A program made the position numbers and the translations under genes. Below are positions 51,739 to 60,589 of a DNA stretch of 64,000 nt, piece after piece. The notes under the pieces were generated by a model. It was given only the letters and a program-made list of their open reading frames with translations. It was not told the origin of the DNA and did no database searches. The stretch comes from Chloroflexota bacterium (GTDB taxonomy: Bacteria > Chloroflexota > Dehalococcoidia > DSTF01 > RBG-16-68-14): NCBI GenBank assembly GCA_029262675.1, contig JAJCYW010000016.1, forward strand, positions 124,001 to 188,000. Reading direction: 5' to 3'. The first letter of the stretch is position 1, and each line of letters starts with the position of its first letter.

Positions 51739-52005
51739 ATGGCTCATAAGAAAGGCGGAGGCAGTTCTCGCAACGGCCGCGACAGCGCGGGCAGGCGCCT
51801 GGGCGTCAAGCGCTACGACGGCGAACTGGTCCGGCCCGGCACGATCATTATTCGCCAACGCGGCACACGTTTCCACCCAGGCAAGAACGTCGGCCTCGGC
51901 AGGGACCACACCATCTTTGCGCTGATCGATGGCAAAGTGAAGTTCGGGCCATTCGCCAAGGGCCGCCGCAAGCAGGTCAGCGTCTTCGCTCCAGCCGCCG
52001 AGTAG
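51739..52005 (+). CDS. rpmA: Ribosomal protein bL27
   Basis: This 88-residue protein starts [26 protein letters not shown]. The N-terminal arm reaches the peptidyl-transferase centre. There is no Firmicutes-type N-terminal extension cleaved by Prp. [26 protein letters not shown] is the family core. It lies 6 bp after rplU, the normal order. Confidence 0.97.
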   Translation: MAHKKGGGSSRNGRDSAGRRLGVKRYDGELVRPGTIIIRQRGTRFHPGKNVGLGRDHTIFALIDGKVKFGPFAKGRRKQVSVFAPAAE

Positions 52006-52032
52006 CTTCACAGCAACGTCAGAGGAATACAG

Positions 52033-52239
52033 ATGAAGGCAAATATCCACCCAGAGTACGTAAACGCAGTCGTTCGCTGCGCCTGCGGCCACAGCTTCGA
52101 GACGCGAGCGACGAAGCCCGACCTGCACGTGGAAGTGTGCAGTTCCTGCCACCCATTCTTCACGGGCGAGCAGCGCATCGTCGACACGGCCGGGCGCGTT
52201 GAGCGCTTCCGCCGCCGCTACGGCATCAAGGAAGAGTAA
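52033..52239 (+). CDS. rpmE: Ribosomal protein bL31, zinc-binding type
   Basis: This 68-residue protein starts [22 protein letters not shown] and ends with [28 protein letters not shown]. All four zinc cysteines (16, 18, 36, 39) are present, so it is the C+ form usually replaced by a zinc-free paralogue during zinc shortage. AGAGGAA precedes the ATG. It follows rpmA by 27 bp. Confidence 0.97.
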   Translation: MKANIHPEYVNAVVRCACGHSFETRATKPDLHVEVCSSCHPFFTGEQRIVDTAGRVERFRRRYGIKEE

Positions 52240-52263
52240 GGGCCTCACTCTCGTGGCCCAGTC

Positions 52264-53145
52264 ATGTCCAACGGTGCGTCCCCCCTCCCCCCGACTCTAG
52301 GCGGCCAAGCCGTCGTCGAAGGCGTCATGATCCGCGGCCCCAAGGGCACCGCCGTCTGCGTCCGCAATCCGGCCGGCGAGATCGTCTCGCGCACGCAGCG
52401 GGCCGAGCTGGCTGGCGGCGTGTTTCGGCGCGTCCCGGTGCTCCGCGGCGTCGCGACGTTGGGCGACACCATGACGCAGGGGATGCGGGCCATGATCTGG
52501 TCGGCGCAGATCGCCGCCGGCATGGAGCCGGACGAGCCGGACGAAAAATCGCTGCGGGCGACGATGGTGATGTCGATCGGGGCGATGTCCGCGCTCTTCA
52601 TGCTTGCCCCGGCCGCCGCCACGCGCCGTATCGAACGGCGGATCAAGAACCCGCGCCTGGCGGCCGTCGTGGAGGGCGTGGCGCGCGTCGGCATGCTCAT
52701 CGGCTACCTCCGAACTATTGGACGGCTGCCGCAGGCCCAGCGCCTCTTCGCCTACCATGGAGCGGAGCATCGCGCGATCCAGGCCTACGAAGCGGGCGAG
52801 CCGCTGGAGGTCGAGTCGCTCTATCAGTTCCCGAACGCCCACGTCCGCTGCGGAACGAGCTTTCTGTTGACGACGACGCTGGTCTCCTCGCTCTTGTACG
52901 CGGCGTTGGGGCCGCAAACCATGGGGCGGCGTCTCGTCTCGCGAATCGTCCTGCTGCCGGTCGTTGCAGGCCTCAGCTACGAGGCGATCCGTTTCGGTCA
53001 CACAACGCGCTCCGGCCCGCTGCGCTTGCTCTTCGGCCCCAACATGGCGCTCCAGGCGCTGACCACGCGCGACCCCGACGAGCCGCAGATGGAGGTCGCG
53101 CTGGCCGCCGTGCGCGCGGCGCTGGAGCTGCACGCCTCCGCGTAG
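52264..53145 (+). CDS. DUF1385 membrane protein
   Basis: This 293-residue protein starts with PPTLGGQAVVEGVMIRGPKGTAVCVRNPAGEIV, the DUF1385 signature. It has hydrophobic segments near 98-115 (MVMSIGAMSALFMLAPAA), 135-148, 198-218 and 228-245, and the conserved FAYHGAEHRAIQAYE and FPNAHVRCGTSFLL motifs (His and Cys residues). Its biochemical role is unknown. The place just after rpmE, often followed by prmC-prfA, is conserved across Firmicutes and Chloroflexota. Here prmC and prfA are absent. The ATG lies 24 bp after rpmE. Confidence 0.88.
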   Translation: MSNGASPLPPTLGGQAVVEGVMIRGPKGTAVCVRNPAGEIVSRTQRAELAGGVFRRVPVLRGVATLGDTMTQGMRAMIWSAQIAAGMEPDEPDEKSLRATMVMSIGAMSALFMLAPAAATRRIERRIKNPRLAAVVEGVARVGMLIGYLRTIGRLPQAQRLFAYHGAEHRAIQAYEAGEPLEVESLYQFPNAHVRCGTSFLLTTTLVSSLLYAALGPQTMGRRLVSRIVLLPVVAGLSYEAIRFGHTTRSGPLRLLFGPNMALQALTTRDPDEPQMEVALAAVRAALELHASA

Positions 53146-53178
53146 AGGCGCTGACTCAATCCCTGACCTGTAGTTCTA

Positions 53179-53241
53179 TTGACATCGGCGGCGGCTGGTG
53201 GTAGGTTAATGCTGCCAGTAACATTAGTGAGTCATCACTAA
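53179..53241 (+). promoter_or_regulatory. Promoter and palindromic operator of the TetR/acyl-CoA dehydrogenase cluster
   Basis: TTGACA (53179-53184) with a modest TAGGTT (53202-53207) at 17 bp is followed by the perfect palindrome TTAGTGAGTCATCACTAA (53224-53241; seven-base arms, four-base centre). The palindrome covers the first transcribed bases. TetR-family regulators usually bind such 16-20 bp palindromes at their own promoter, so the gene at 53283 probably represses itself and the downstream cluster. Confidence 0.65.
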
Positions 53242-53282
53242 CTAACGAGCAGTTTGCAAATGGGCCGCGATTAGTACGCCAA

Positions 53283-53975
53283 ATGGTACGAGCACGTCGG
53301 CTACCGGCACAGGACAGAAAGCGCCAGATTGTCGAATCTGCGCGCGGGCTATTCGCTTCGCAGAGCTACCGCAAAGTTGGCACCGCCGACGTCGCAAAGG
53401 CCGCCGGCGTCTCCGAACCGGCACTCTACCGCTACTTCTCTAGCAAGAAAGAGTTGTTTCTCGCCACGCTCCGGCCGACGGGGCCGAGGCTCCTCGAGAT
53501 CTGGCAAACGATTGCGTCCGAGGTCGACGACCCGCTTGAAACGCTGGCATCGATCGGCGTGCGCTACTACGACCACCTGCAGAGCCACGCGGGTAGCATG
53601 CGGCTCTTGTTCCAGGCTCTGTCGGAGGCCGACGAGCCGGACATTCGCCAGGCGCTGCGGGAGAACTTCCTCAGCTTCGTCCACTTCGTCGCGGAGACGC
53701 TGGAAGAGGGGAAACGGCGCGGCGTCATCCGCCACGGCCTCGATTCCGAACTCGTTGCCTGGCAGTTCCTTGGCATGGGCCTCACGCTGGACCTGATGCA
53801 GACGCTGGGCCTGACATCCGAGATCGACCGCGGCAAGATGGAGCAGTGGTTTGGGCTCTACCAGGAAATGCTCAAATCCCCTGACAAATCCCCGGGCAAG
53901 CAGCAGGGCACGGGGCCCGGCGTGCGGGCCGTATCGGAACTCGCCCCGCCGCAGAGCTGGCCAATCGAGGCGTAG
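53283..53975 (+). CDS. TetR family transcriptional regulator
   Basis: This 230-residue protein has an N-terminal helix-turn-helix (about 15-60: IVESARGLFASQSYRKVGTADVAKAAGVSEPALYRYFSSKKELFLATL) and an all-helical ligand-binding domain (about 70-200). A flexible Pro/Gly/Gln C-terminus follows. TetR proteins beside acyl-CoA dehydrogenases often sense acyl-CoA or fatty acid. That is inference here, supported by the dehydrogenase gene starting six bases after its stop and by the palindrome in its promoter. No Shine-Dalgarno is obvious. Confidence 0.88.
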   Translation: MVRARRLPAQDRKRQIVESARGLFASQSYRKVGTADVAKAAGVSEPALYRYFSSKKELFLATLRPTGPRLLEIWQTIASEVDDPLETLASIGVRYYDHLQSHAGSMRLLFQALSEADEPDIRQALRENFLSFVHFVAETLEEGKRRGVIRHGLDSELVAWQFLGMGLTLDLMQTLGLTSEIDRGKMEQWFGLYQEMLKSPDKSPGKQQGTGPGVRAVSELAPPQSWPIEA

Positions 53976-53980
53976 GGCGT

Positions 53981-55186
53981 ATGGATTTCAGCGATACCCC
54001 GGAGCAAGCCGCGTTTCGCAACGAGGTTCGCGGTTTCTTGGCCAAGGAGATGAAATCGGAGCTCTCGAGCCGCGGCACAGGCGGCGCCATGTTCGGCGGC
54101 GGCGGCGGCGGCCGTTCGGACCGGCCCGAGTTCTGGGGCGAGATGAAGAGCTGGCTGGACAAGCTCAACGAGCGCGGCTGGGTCGCACCGGCTTGGCCGA
54201 AAGACTACGGCGGCGCCGACCTCACAGTCATCGAGCAGTTTATCCTCAGCCAGGAGATGGCCACGGTCGGCGCGCCGAAGAGCCCCAACGTCATCGGCCT
54301 CGGCTGGGCCGGGCCGACCATCATCCTCTACGGCACCGACGAGCAGAAAGAGCAGCACCTGAAACCCATCCTGCACACGGAATCGATCTGGTGCCAGGGC
54401 TTCTCTGAACCGGAGGCGGGCTCCGACCTTGCTTCGTTACAGACGCGCGCCGTCCGCGACGGCGACGACTACATCATCAACGGCCAGAAGACCTGGACTT
54501 CCGGCGCGCAGTACGCACAGTGGATGATCCTCCTGGCCCGCACGGACGCGGACGCTCCAAAGCACAAGGGCATTAGCTACTTCCTGCTGGACATGAAATC
54601 GCCGGGCGTTACCGTCCAGCCGGTAACGAACATGGCAGAGAGTAACGACTTCAACGACGTGTTCTTCGACAATGTTCGCATCTCCAAGGAGAACCTCATC
54701 GGCGAGGAGAACCGTGGCTGGTACATCGGCACGACGACGCTCGACTTCGAGCGCTCCGGCATCGCCACCGGCGTCAGCCACGCCCTCACTGTTGAGGACT
54801 ACGTCCAGTACCTGCGCGGCCAGAACGGCGCGTCGCCGGCAGGGGACGCCCTTCGCTACGAACTGGCCGACCGCGCCATCGAGGCGCAGGTCGAACAGAT
54901 GTTGAACTACCAAGTGATCGGCGTCCAGGCGCGCGGCATGGTGCCGAGCAATGAGGCGTCGATCGCAAAGCTCTTCTCCGCCGAGCTCGACCAGCGGATT
55001 GCGGAAACGGGGCTCAAGCTCCTCGGCCTGTACGCGCACCTCGTCAAGGGGAGTCCGCACGCCGAGATGAACGGCCGCCTGCAGTCGATGTACCTCTACG
55101 CCACCACGAGCACTATCGGCGGCGGCACCAGTGAAGTGCAAAGAAATATCATCGCCCAACGAGGGCTGGGACTGCCACGGGGGTAA
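53981..55186 (+). CDS. Acyl-CoA dehydrogenase, large-type subunit 1
   Basis: This 401-residue FAD enzyme oxidises acyl-CoA to trans-2-enoyl-CoA. It has the usual N-terminal helical domain, the middle beta domain (CQGFSEPEAGSDLASLQTRA; INGQKTWTSGAQYAQWMILLART) and the C-terminal helical domain ending IGGGTSEVQRNIIAQRGLGLPRG. The usual catalytic Glu of the YEGT motif is Gly here. This is as in the FadE26/28-type subunits of actinobacterial heterotetrameric enzymes, where the base lies elsewhere. A Gly-rich insert (MFGGGGGGRSDRPEF, about 31-45) is peculiar to this copy. It follows tetR by five bases and begins the cluster. Confidence 0.9.
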   Translation: MDFSDTPEQAAFRNEVRGFLAKEMKSELSSRGTGGAMFGGGGGGRSDRPEFWGEMKSWLDKLNERGWVAPAWPKDYGGADLTVIEQFILSQEMATVGAPKSPNVIGLGWAGPTIILYGTDEQKEQHLKPILHTESIWCQGFSEPEAGSDLASLQTRAVRDGDDYIINGQKTWTSGAQYAQWMILLARTDADAPKHKGISYFLLDMKSPGVTVQPVTNMAESNDFNDVFFDNVRISKENLIGEENRGWYIGTTTLDFERSGIATGVSHALTVEDYVQYLRGQNGASPAGDALRYELADRAIEAQVEQMLNYQVIGVQARGMVPSNEASIAKLFSAELDQRIAETGLKLLGLYAHLVKGSPHAEMNGRLQSMYLYATTSTIGGGTSEVQRNIIAQRGLGLPRG

Positions 55187-55243
55187 AGGGGTTACGGGGT
55201 AACGCAGCCGCCGCGGACGCGGCCGCCGGAAGGGGAGCCGAGC

Positions 55244-56437
55244 ATGGACTTCAACGACACACCCGAAGAAGCTGTTTTTCGCCAAGCAGTGCGCTCGTTC
55301 ATTAGCGAAGAACTGCCCGAGCGATTCAAAGGTATGGGCAACCCGCTCATCGTGGGCGGCGACATGCGCGCCCGTTTCGAACAGATGAAGGAGTGGCGAA
55401 AGAAGCTCGCCGATAGGGGCTGGATCGCGCCGGCCTGGCCGGAGGAGTACGGTGGCGCCGGCCTCTCCACCATGCAGCAGTTCATCATGAACGAAGAGAT
55501 GGCCGAAAGCCGCGCGCCACAGGTCGGCGGCATGGGCGTCTCGATGATCGGCCCGACGCTCATCATCCACGGCGAAGATGAGCAGAAGGAAGAACACCTG
55601 GCTCGCATCCTCTCAGGTGAGGTGGTGTGGTGCCAGGGCTTCAGCGAGCCCGAGTCTGGTTCCGACCTGGCGTCCCTGCAGATGAAGGCCGTCCGCGACG
55701 GCGACGATTTTGTCATCAACGGTCAGAAAATCTGGACGTCCGGCGCGCAGTACGCGCACTGGATGTTCTTGCTGGCGCGCACGGACCCCGACGCGCCGAA
55801 GCACAAGGGCATCAGCTACTTCATGGTGGACATGAAGTCACCGGGCGTCACCGTCAAGCCGCTAGTCAACATGGCCGGCAGTGCGATGTTTAACGAGGTC
55901 TTCTTCGACAACGTCCGCGTCCCGGCCAAGAACCTCGTTGGCGAGGAGAACCGGGGCTGGTACATCGGCACGACGACGCTCGACTTCGAGCGGTCGAGCA
56001 TCGGCTCCGCGGTCGGCATGCGGATGCAGGTCGAGAACCTGATCAAATTCGCTATCGAGCACCGCAGCGACGGCCAGTCGACGTTGGAGAATAACCCCAA
56101 CCTTCGCTACGAGCTCTCCGAGAGGCTGATGGAGACGCAGGTCGCCAAGATGCTTTCGTATCGTGTGGTCTCTATGCAGGCCAAAGGCCTGGTGCCGAAC
56201 TACGAGGCGTCCATGACGAAGCTCTTCTCTTCCGAGCTCAGCCAGCGCATCGCTCGCACGGGCGTCAGAATGGCCGGTCTCTACGGCCAGCTCACCGTCG
56301 ACAGCGAGTGGGCGCCTTCCCGCGGCCGCTTCGCTGCCTCGTACGTGCAGACGATCGGTTCGACCATCGCCGGCGGTACCAGCGAAATCCAGCGCGGCAT
56401 CATCGCCACCCGCGGCCTGGGGCTGCCGAAGAACTGA
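55244..56437 (+). CDS. Acyl-CoA dehydrogenase, large-type subunit 2
   Basis: This 397-residue paralogue begins MDFNDTPEEAVFRQAVRSFISEELPERF. The FAD-contacting CQGFSEPESGSDLASLQMKAVRDGDDFVINGQKIWTSGAQYA segment is near 130-175. It ends STIAGGTSEIQRGIIATRGLGLPKN, again without the YEGT Glu. It is closely related to the preceding gene but lacks its Gly-rich insert. Different side-chain lengths or branches may be handled by each copy. The ribosome-binding site is weak (GGAAGGGGAG). The gap to the first copy is 57 bp. Confidence 0.9.
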   Translation: MDFNDTPEEAVFRQAVRSFISEELPERFKGMGNPLIVGGDMRARFEQMKEWRKKLADRGWIAPAWPEEYGGAGLSTMQQFIMNEEMAESRAPQVGGMGVSMIGPTLIIHGEDEQKEEHLARILSGEVVWCQGFSEPESGSDLASLQMKAVRDGDDFVINGQKIWTSGAQYAHWMFLLARTDPDAPKHKGISYFMVDMKSPGVTVKPLVNMAGSAMFNEVFFDNVRVPAKNLVGEENRGWYIGTTTLDFERSSIGSAVGMRMQVENLIKFAIEHRSDGQSTLENNPNLRYELSERLMETQVAKMLSYRVVSMQAKGLVPNYEASMTKLFSSELSQRIARTGVRMAGLYGQLTVDSEWAPSRGRFAASYVQTIGSTIAGGTSEIQRGIIATRGLGLPKN

Positions 56438-56568
56438 ACGGTTGAGAAAGGGGAGAGAGTGGAGGAAACACTAGCATGTATCGATAGCGGAGACGGATCG
56501 AACGCGATCCGCCGTTCGATGCCTGCGTGCGAACCAACGAATGGAACGGACCCCAAAGGAGGGACTAC

Positions 56569-57756
56569 GTGGATCTGAACGATAACCAGGAAGAAGCAAC
56601 GTTCCGCGAAGAGGTGCAATCGTTTATCAAGAGCGAGGCGCCGACCGCGAAAAAGGGCATCAGCGGTGAAGAGGCGCTGGTGGCCAACTGGGAAGTCAAC
56701 CAGGCTTGGTTCAAGAAGATGGCGAAAAAGGGCTGGATCGCGCCGGCCTGGCCGGAGGAGTACGGCGGCGCCGGCCTCTCGACGATGCAGCAATTCGTGC
56801 TCAACGAGGAAATGGCTCTAAATCGGGTGCCGAGGCCGATGCACCTGATCATCGGCCTCGGCATGGCCGGCCCGACGATCATCGTCCACGGCACGGAAGA
56901 GCAGAAGAAGGAGCACCTGCCGGGAATGATTGCCGGTGAAGACATCTGGTGCCAGGGCTACAGCGAGTCCGAGGCCGGCTCGGACCTCGCCTCACTCCAG
57001 ACCAAGGCCGTTCGCGATGGCGACGACTACATCATCAACGGCCAGAAGATCTGGACCACGCTGGCCCACATGGCGAAGAAGATGATCTTGCTGGCGCGCA
57101 CGGACCCGGACGCGCCCAAGCACAAGGGCATCACGTACTTCATCATGGACATGAAGTCGCCGGGCGTCACGGTCCAGCCACTGATGAACATGGCCGACAC
57201 GCACGAGTTCAACGAGGTCTTCTTCGATAACGTGCGCGTCCCGAAGGAGAACGTGATCGGCGAGGAGAACCGCGGCTGGTACTCCGCCATGACCACGCTC
57301 GATTTCGAGCGCTCAGCAATCGGCTCGACTATCGGCATGAAGCAGTCGATCGAGTCGCTTATCGACTTCGCGCGGGAGCATGTCGGCGATCACACCAGTG
57401 CGCTCAAGAAGAACCGGATGCTGCGCTACGAGCTGGCCGACCGCATGATCGAGGTCGAGATGGCACGCATGCTGTCGTACCGCGTCGTCAGCCTCCAGAG
57501 CCGCGGCATGATCCCGAACTACGAGGCTTCCATGATGAAGCTCTACAACACGGAGATGAACCAGCGAATCGCGCGTACGGGCCAGCACGTGCTCGGCCTC
57601 TACGGCCAGCTCGGCCGTGGTTCGCACCTGGCGCCCAACGAAGGCCGCAACTGCTACACCTACCTGCGCTCCGTCGCCTACACCATCGAAGGCGGCACCA
57701 GCGAGGTGCAGCGCAACATCGTCGCGCAGCGCGGCCTCGGCCTCCCGCGCGACTAA
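56569..57756 (+). CDS. Acyl-CoA dehydrogenase, large-type subunit 3
   Basis: This 395-residue enzyme starts at GTG 56569 (VDLNDNQEEATFREEVQSFIKSEAP), six bases after AAGGAGGG. The upstream ATG at 56527 gives an unrelated leader and is less likely. It carries WCQGYSESEAGSDLASLQTKAVRDGDDYIINGQKIWTTLAHMAKKMILLART and ends YTIEGGTSEVQRNIVAQRGLGLPRD. Glu is shifted one residue from the YEGT position. It resembles copies 1 and 2 in length and motif order. It probably shares a transcript, with a 131-bp gap from copy 2. Confidence 0.9.
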   Translation: MDLNDNQEEATFREEVQSFIKSEAPTAKKGISGEEALVANWEVNQAWFKKMAKKGWIAPAWPEEYGGAGLSTMQQFVLNEEMALNRVPRPMHLIIGLGMAGPTIIVHGTEEQKKEHLPGMIAGEDIWCQGYSESEAGSDLASLQTKAVRDGDDYIINGQKIWTTLAHMAKKMILLARTDPDAPKHKGITYFIMDMKSPGVTVQPLMNMADTHEFNEVFFDNVRVPKENVIGEENRGWYSAMTTLDFERSAIGSTIGMKQSIESLIDFAREHVGDHTSALKKNRMLRYELADRMIEVEMARMLSYRVVSLQSRGMIPNYEASMMKLYNTEMNQRIARTGQHVLGLYGQLGRGSHLAPNEGRNCYTYLRSVAYTIEGGTSEVQRNIVAQRGLGLPRD

Positions 57757-57772
57757 GGGGAAGAAGAATAAC

Positions 57773-58948
57773 GTGGAATTCAGGTTTACGGCGGAGCAAG
57801 AGGCCTTCAGGGAAGAGGTACGCGCTTTTCTGAAGCAGGAGCTGCCCGAAGGCTGGGCGACATTGCCCGGCGCGCTGGCGGAGGACGACTACGCGTTCGG
57901 GCAGGAGTTCCTGCGCCGCCTGGCACCGAAGCGCTGGATCGCTCCGGCGTGGCCGGAAGAGTTCGGCGGGTTAGGGCTCGGCCTGTGGGAGCAGGTCATC
58001 TTCAACGAGGAGATGGCCTACCAGCGGGCGCCGTTGCTCAACTTCGCCGCCACGGGGTACCTGGGCCCGACGATCATGATGTACGGCACCGACGAGCAGA
58101 AGGCCCAGCACCTGCCGGGTATCACCTCGAACGATGTCCAGTGGTGCCAGGGCTACAGCGAGTCGGAGGCCGGGTCCGACCTCGCGTCGCTCCAAATGAG
58201 CGCGGTAGAGGACGGCGATGAGTTTGTCATTAACGGCCAGAAGATCTGGACGAGCCAGGCCAACTACGCTGACTGGATGTTCATGCTCGCGCGGACGGAC
58301 CCGGACGCGCCGAAGCACAAGGGCATCAGCTACTTCCTGGTCGACATGAAGACGCCCGGCATCACCGTACGGCCACTCGTAAACATGGCTGGCCAGGCGG
58401 GCTTCAACGAGATCTTTCTTGAGGACGTGCGCGTGCCGCGTTCGGGTCTCGTCGGCGAGCTGAACCGTGGCTGGTACATTGCGACGACTACGCTCGACTT
58501 CGAGCGCTCGTCGTCGTCGGTGTATGGCCAGTACCGCCGATCACTGGAAGGGTTGACCGCCTACGCGAAGGAGACGAGGTGGAACGGCGGCAGTCTGCTC
58601 GATGAACCGAAGCTGCGCGCCAAGCTGGCCGACCTCTGGATCGAGCTCAGCATCCTGCGCTACCTGTCGTATCGCGTCGTAAGCATGCAGGCGCAGAAGC
58701 AAGTGCCGAACTACGAGGCGTCGATCATTAAGGTTTTCAACTCGGAGTACAGCCAGCGCCTGGCCAATGCCGGCCTCCACATCCTTGGTCTCCACGGCCA
58801 GCTCAAGGGCGATTCGCCGCACGCGCGGCTCGCCGGCGAGTTTGGGCGGACGTACCTCACTTCGGTCGGCGCAACGATCGCGGCCGGCACCAGCGAGATC
58901 CTGCGCAGCATCATCGCCACGCGCGGCTTGGGACTGCCGCGGGGGTAG
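57773..58948 (+). CDS. Acyl-CoA dehydrogenase, large-type subunit 4
   Basis: This 391-residue paralogue starts at GTG 57773 (VEFRFTAEQEAFREEVRAFLKQELPEGW). It contains CQGYSESEAGSDLASLQMSAVEDGDEFVINGQKIWTSQANYADWMFMLART and ends SVGATIAAGTSEILRSIIATRGLGLPRG. It is the most divergent of the four large-type copies. A GGGG-rich site lies about 11 bases upstream. It follows copy 3 by 16 bp, and the pterin dehydratase starts five bases after its stop, so the three are clearly one transcript. Confidence 0.9.
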   Translation: MEFRFTAEQEAFREEVRAFLKQELPEGWATLPGALAEDDYAFGQEFLRRLAPKRWIAPAWPEEFGGLGLGLWEQVIFNEEMAYQRAPLLNFAATGYLGPTIMMYGTDEQKAQHLPGITSNDVQWCQGYSESEAGSDLASLQMSAVEDGDEFVINGQKIWTSQANYADWMFMLARTDPDAPKHKGISYFLVDMKTPGITVRPLVNMAGQAGFNEIFLEDVRVPRSGLVGELNRGWYIATTTLDFERSSSSVYGQYRRSLEGLTAYAKETRWNGGSLLDEPKLRAKLADLWIELSILRYLSYRVVSMQAQKQVPNYEASIIKVFNSEYSQRLANAGLHILGLHGQLKGDSPHARLAGEFGRTYLTSVGATIAAGTSEILRSIIATRGLGLPRG

Positions 58949-58953
58949 GGAAT

Positions 58954-59298
58954 ATGAGCGAACTGGCGACGAAGAAGTGCGAACCGTGCGAAGGCGGCAC
59001 GAAGCCGCTCGAGGCATCGGTGGCGGAGGCCTACCTGACGCAGACGCCAGCCTGGCAGCTAATCACGGAAGACCCGCGCAAGCTGCGTCGCGACCTGCGG
59101 TTCGCGGGCTTCGTGGAGGCGATGCAATTCGTCAACAAGGTCGCAGATATCGCGGAAGCGGAGGGTCATCACCCGAACATCTACATCTCCTGGAACAAGG
59201 TCAACTTGGAGCTCTACACGCACGCTATCGGCGGCCTCTCGGAGAACGATTTCATCATGGCCGCGAAGATCGACGAACTGGAAGGAGGCGGCGGCTAG
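58954..59298 (+). CDS. phhB: Pterin-4a-carbinolamine dehydratase
   Basis: This 114-residue protein has the PCD/DCoH signature EGHHPNIYISWNKVNLELYTHAIGGLSENDF (about 70-100). It recycles 4a-hydroxytetrahydrobiopterin after aromatic amino-acid hydroxylation. The N-terminus carries an extra CEPCEGG with a CxxC pair, a known variant in which Cys replaces other residues before the ALxxx helix. No phenylalanine hydroxylase is near. Its position inside an acyl-CoA dehydrogenase cluster is odd but seen in other bacteria, where PCD-like proteins also help molybdopterin or pterin metabolism. Confidence 0.9.
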   Translation: MSELATKKCEPCEGGTKPLEASVAEAYLTQTPAWQLITEDPRKLRRDLRFAGFVEAMQFVNKVADIAEAEGHHPNIYISWNKVNLELYTHAIGGLSENDFIMAAKIDELEGGGG

Positions 59299-59400
59299 TC
59301 ACGTTTTGCTATCGGCCCGCGCCGGTGCGCTTGGGATGAGCGTTGCCGGAAGCGGCCTGAAGAGAAGATTCACACGAGAACGAATTGAAAGGGGAAGAGC

Positions 59401-60537
59401 ATGGACCTGGGACTGAGTGAAGAACAAGAGCTGCTGAAGAACTTCGCGCGCGATTTCCTGGAGAAGGAGTGCCCGGAGCAGCACGTTCGCGACATGGAAG
59501 AGGACGAGCAGGGCTACTCGCAGGACCTCTGGAAGAAGATGGCGGAGCAGGGCTGGCAAGGATTGATCATTCCGGATGACCAGGGCGGCAGCGGCATGGG
59601 CTACATCGACTTCATCATCCTGATGGAGGAGTTTGGCCGGGCACTGGTTCCGGGCCCCTTCATCCCGACGGCCGTCGGCGGTGCCATCGCGCTGATGGAA
59701 GGCGCGTCGGACGAGCAGAAGGCGCAGTACCTGCCGAAGATCGCCTCCGGCGAGCAGATCTGGTCGCTGGCGCACACCGAGCCCTCCGCTCGCTTCGACG
59801 CGGAGGGCGTCGAGCTCGAAGCGAAGGCGGAGGGCGACGACTTCGTTCTCAACGGCACGAAGCTCTTTATCCGCGATGCCCACGTCTCCGACTACATGAC
59901 CGTCGTTGCGCGCACCAAGAGCGGCGGCGACGCGGAGGATGGCATCACGCTCTTCATCGTCGATAGCAAGAGCCCCGGCGTCTCCTTCACGGTGCTGAAG
60001 ACGATCGCCTCCGACAAGCAGTGCGAAGTCAAGCTCGAGAACGTCAAGGTGCCGAAGGCGAACGTCATCGGTGAGGTTGACAAGGGTTGGTCGCTATACG
60101 AGCGGATCGCTCGCAAGGCAACCGTCATCGAGTGCGCCTACCTCGTGGGCCTGGCGCAGAAGGACTTCGAGATCAGCGTCCAGTACGCCAAGGACCGCAT
60201 CCAGTTCGGCCGGCCGATCGGCAGCTTCCAGGCGATCCAGCACAAGACCGCCGACATGGTGACGGACGTCGATGGCGCCCGCTTCATCATGTACAAGGCC
60301 GCGTGGTCCGTCTCCGAGGACACGGATGAGGCCGATATAGACGTCCACATGGCTAAGGCCTGGTGCAGCGAGGCGTCGCGCCGCGTCGTCGCGCACGGCC
60401 AGCAGATCCACGGCGGCATCGGATTTACCAAGGAGTACAACATCCAACTCTTCTTCCGCCGGCAGAAGGCGGGAGAGCTAGCCTGGGGCGACGGCGACTA
60501 CCACCGCGAACTGGTAGCAGACGCCCTAGAGGTGTAA
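59401..60537 (+). CDS. Acyl-CoA dehydrogenase, small-type subunit
   Basis: This 378-residue protein is of a different subtype from the other four. It begins MDLGLSEEQELLKNFARDFLEKECPEQHVRDMEED and has LAHTEPSARFDAEGVELEAKAEGDDFVLNGTKLFIRDAHVSDYMTVVART. It ends QQIHGGIGFTKEYNIQLFFRRQKAGELAWGD. The HGGIGFT-type C-terminus is that of the FadE27/29-like partner in actinobacterial alpha2-beta2 acyl-CoA dehydrogenases. It lies after four large-type copies, so one shared partner for several alternatives is possible (inference). A strong hairpin follows its stop codon. Confidence 0.9.
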   Translation: MDLGLSEEQELLKNFARDFLEKECPEQHVRDMEEDEQGYSQDLWKKMAEQGWQGLIIPDDQGGSGMGYIDFIILMEEFGRALVPGPFIPTAVGGAIALMEGASDEQKAQYLPKIASGEQIWSLAHTEPSARFDAEGVELEAKAEGDDFVLNGTKLFIRDAHVSDYMTVVARTKSGGDAEDGITLFIVDSKSPGVSFTVLKTIASDKQCEVKLENVKVPKANVIGEVDKGWSLYERIARKATVIECAYLVGLAQKDFEISVQYAKDRIQFGRPIGSFQAIQHKTADMVTDVDGARFIMYKAAWSVSEDTDEADIDVHMAKAWCSEASRRVVAHGQQIHGGIGFTKEYNIQLFFRRQKAGELAWGDGDYHRELVADALEV

Positions 60538-60550
60538 GCGAATCATCGGT

Positions 60551-60579
60551 CGGGGAGGGCGCTTCAAGCGCCCTCCCCG
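60551..60579 (+). terminator. Terminator of the acyl-CoA dehydrogenase cluster
   Basis: A perfect 12-bp stem with arms CGGGGAGGGCGC and its complement, loop TTCAA, begins 14 bp after the dehydrogenase stop. It is very stable. TTACCTT follows, a poor T-tract. It ends 11 bp before the HIT gene ATG, so the HIT gene either has read-through or a leader that folds next to its start. Confidence 0.65.
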
Positions 60580-60589
60580 TTACCTTCCC

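Noticed and set aside
54090..54120. The Gly-rich insert of the first acyl-CoA dehydrogenase as a frameshift or sequencing artefact.
   Set aside because: The frame stays open and resumes normal family sequence on both sides, so an in-frame GGC repeat expansion is enough to explain it.
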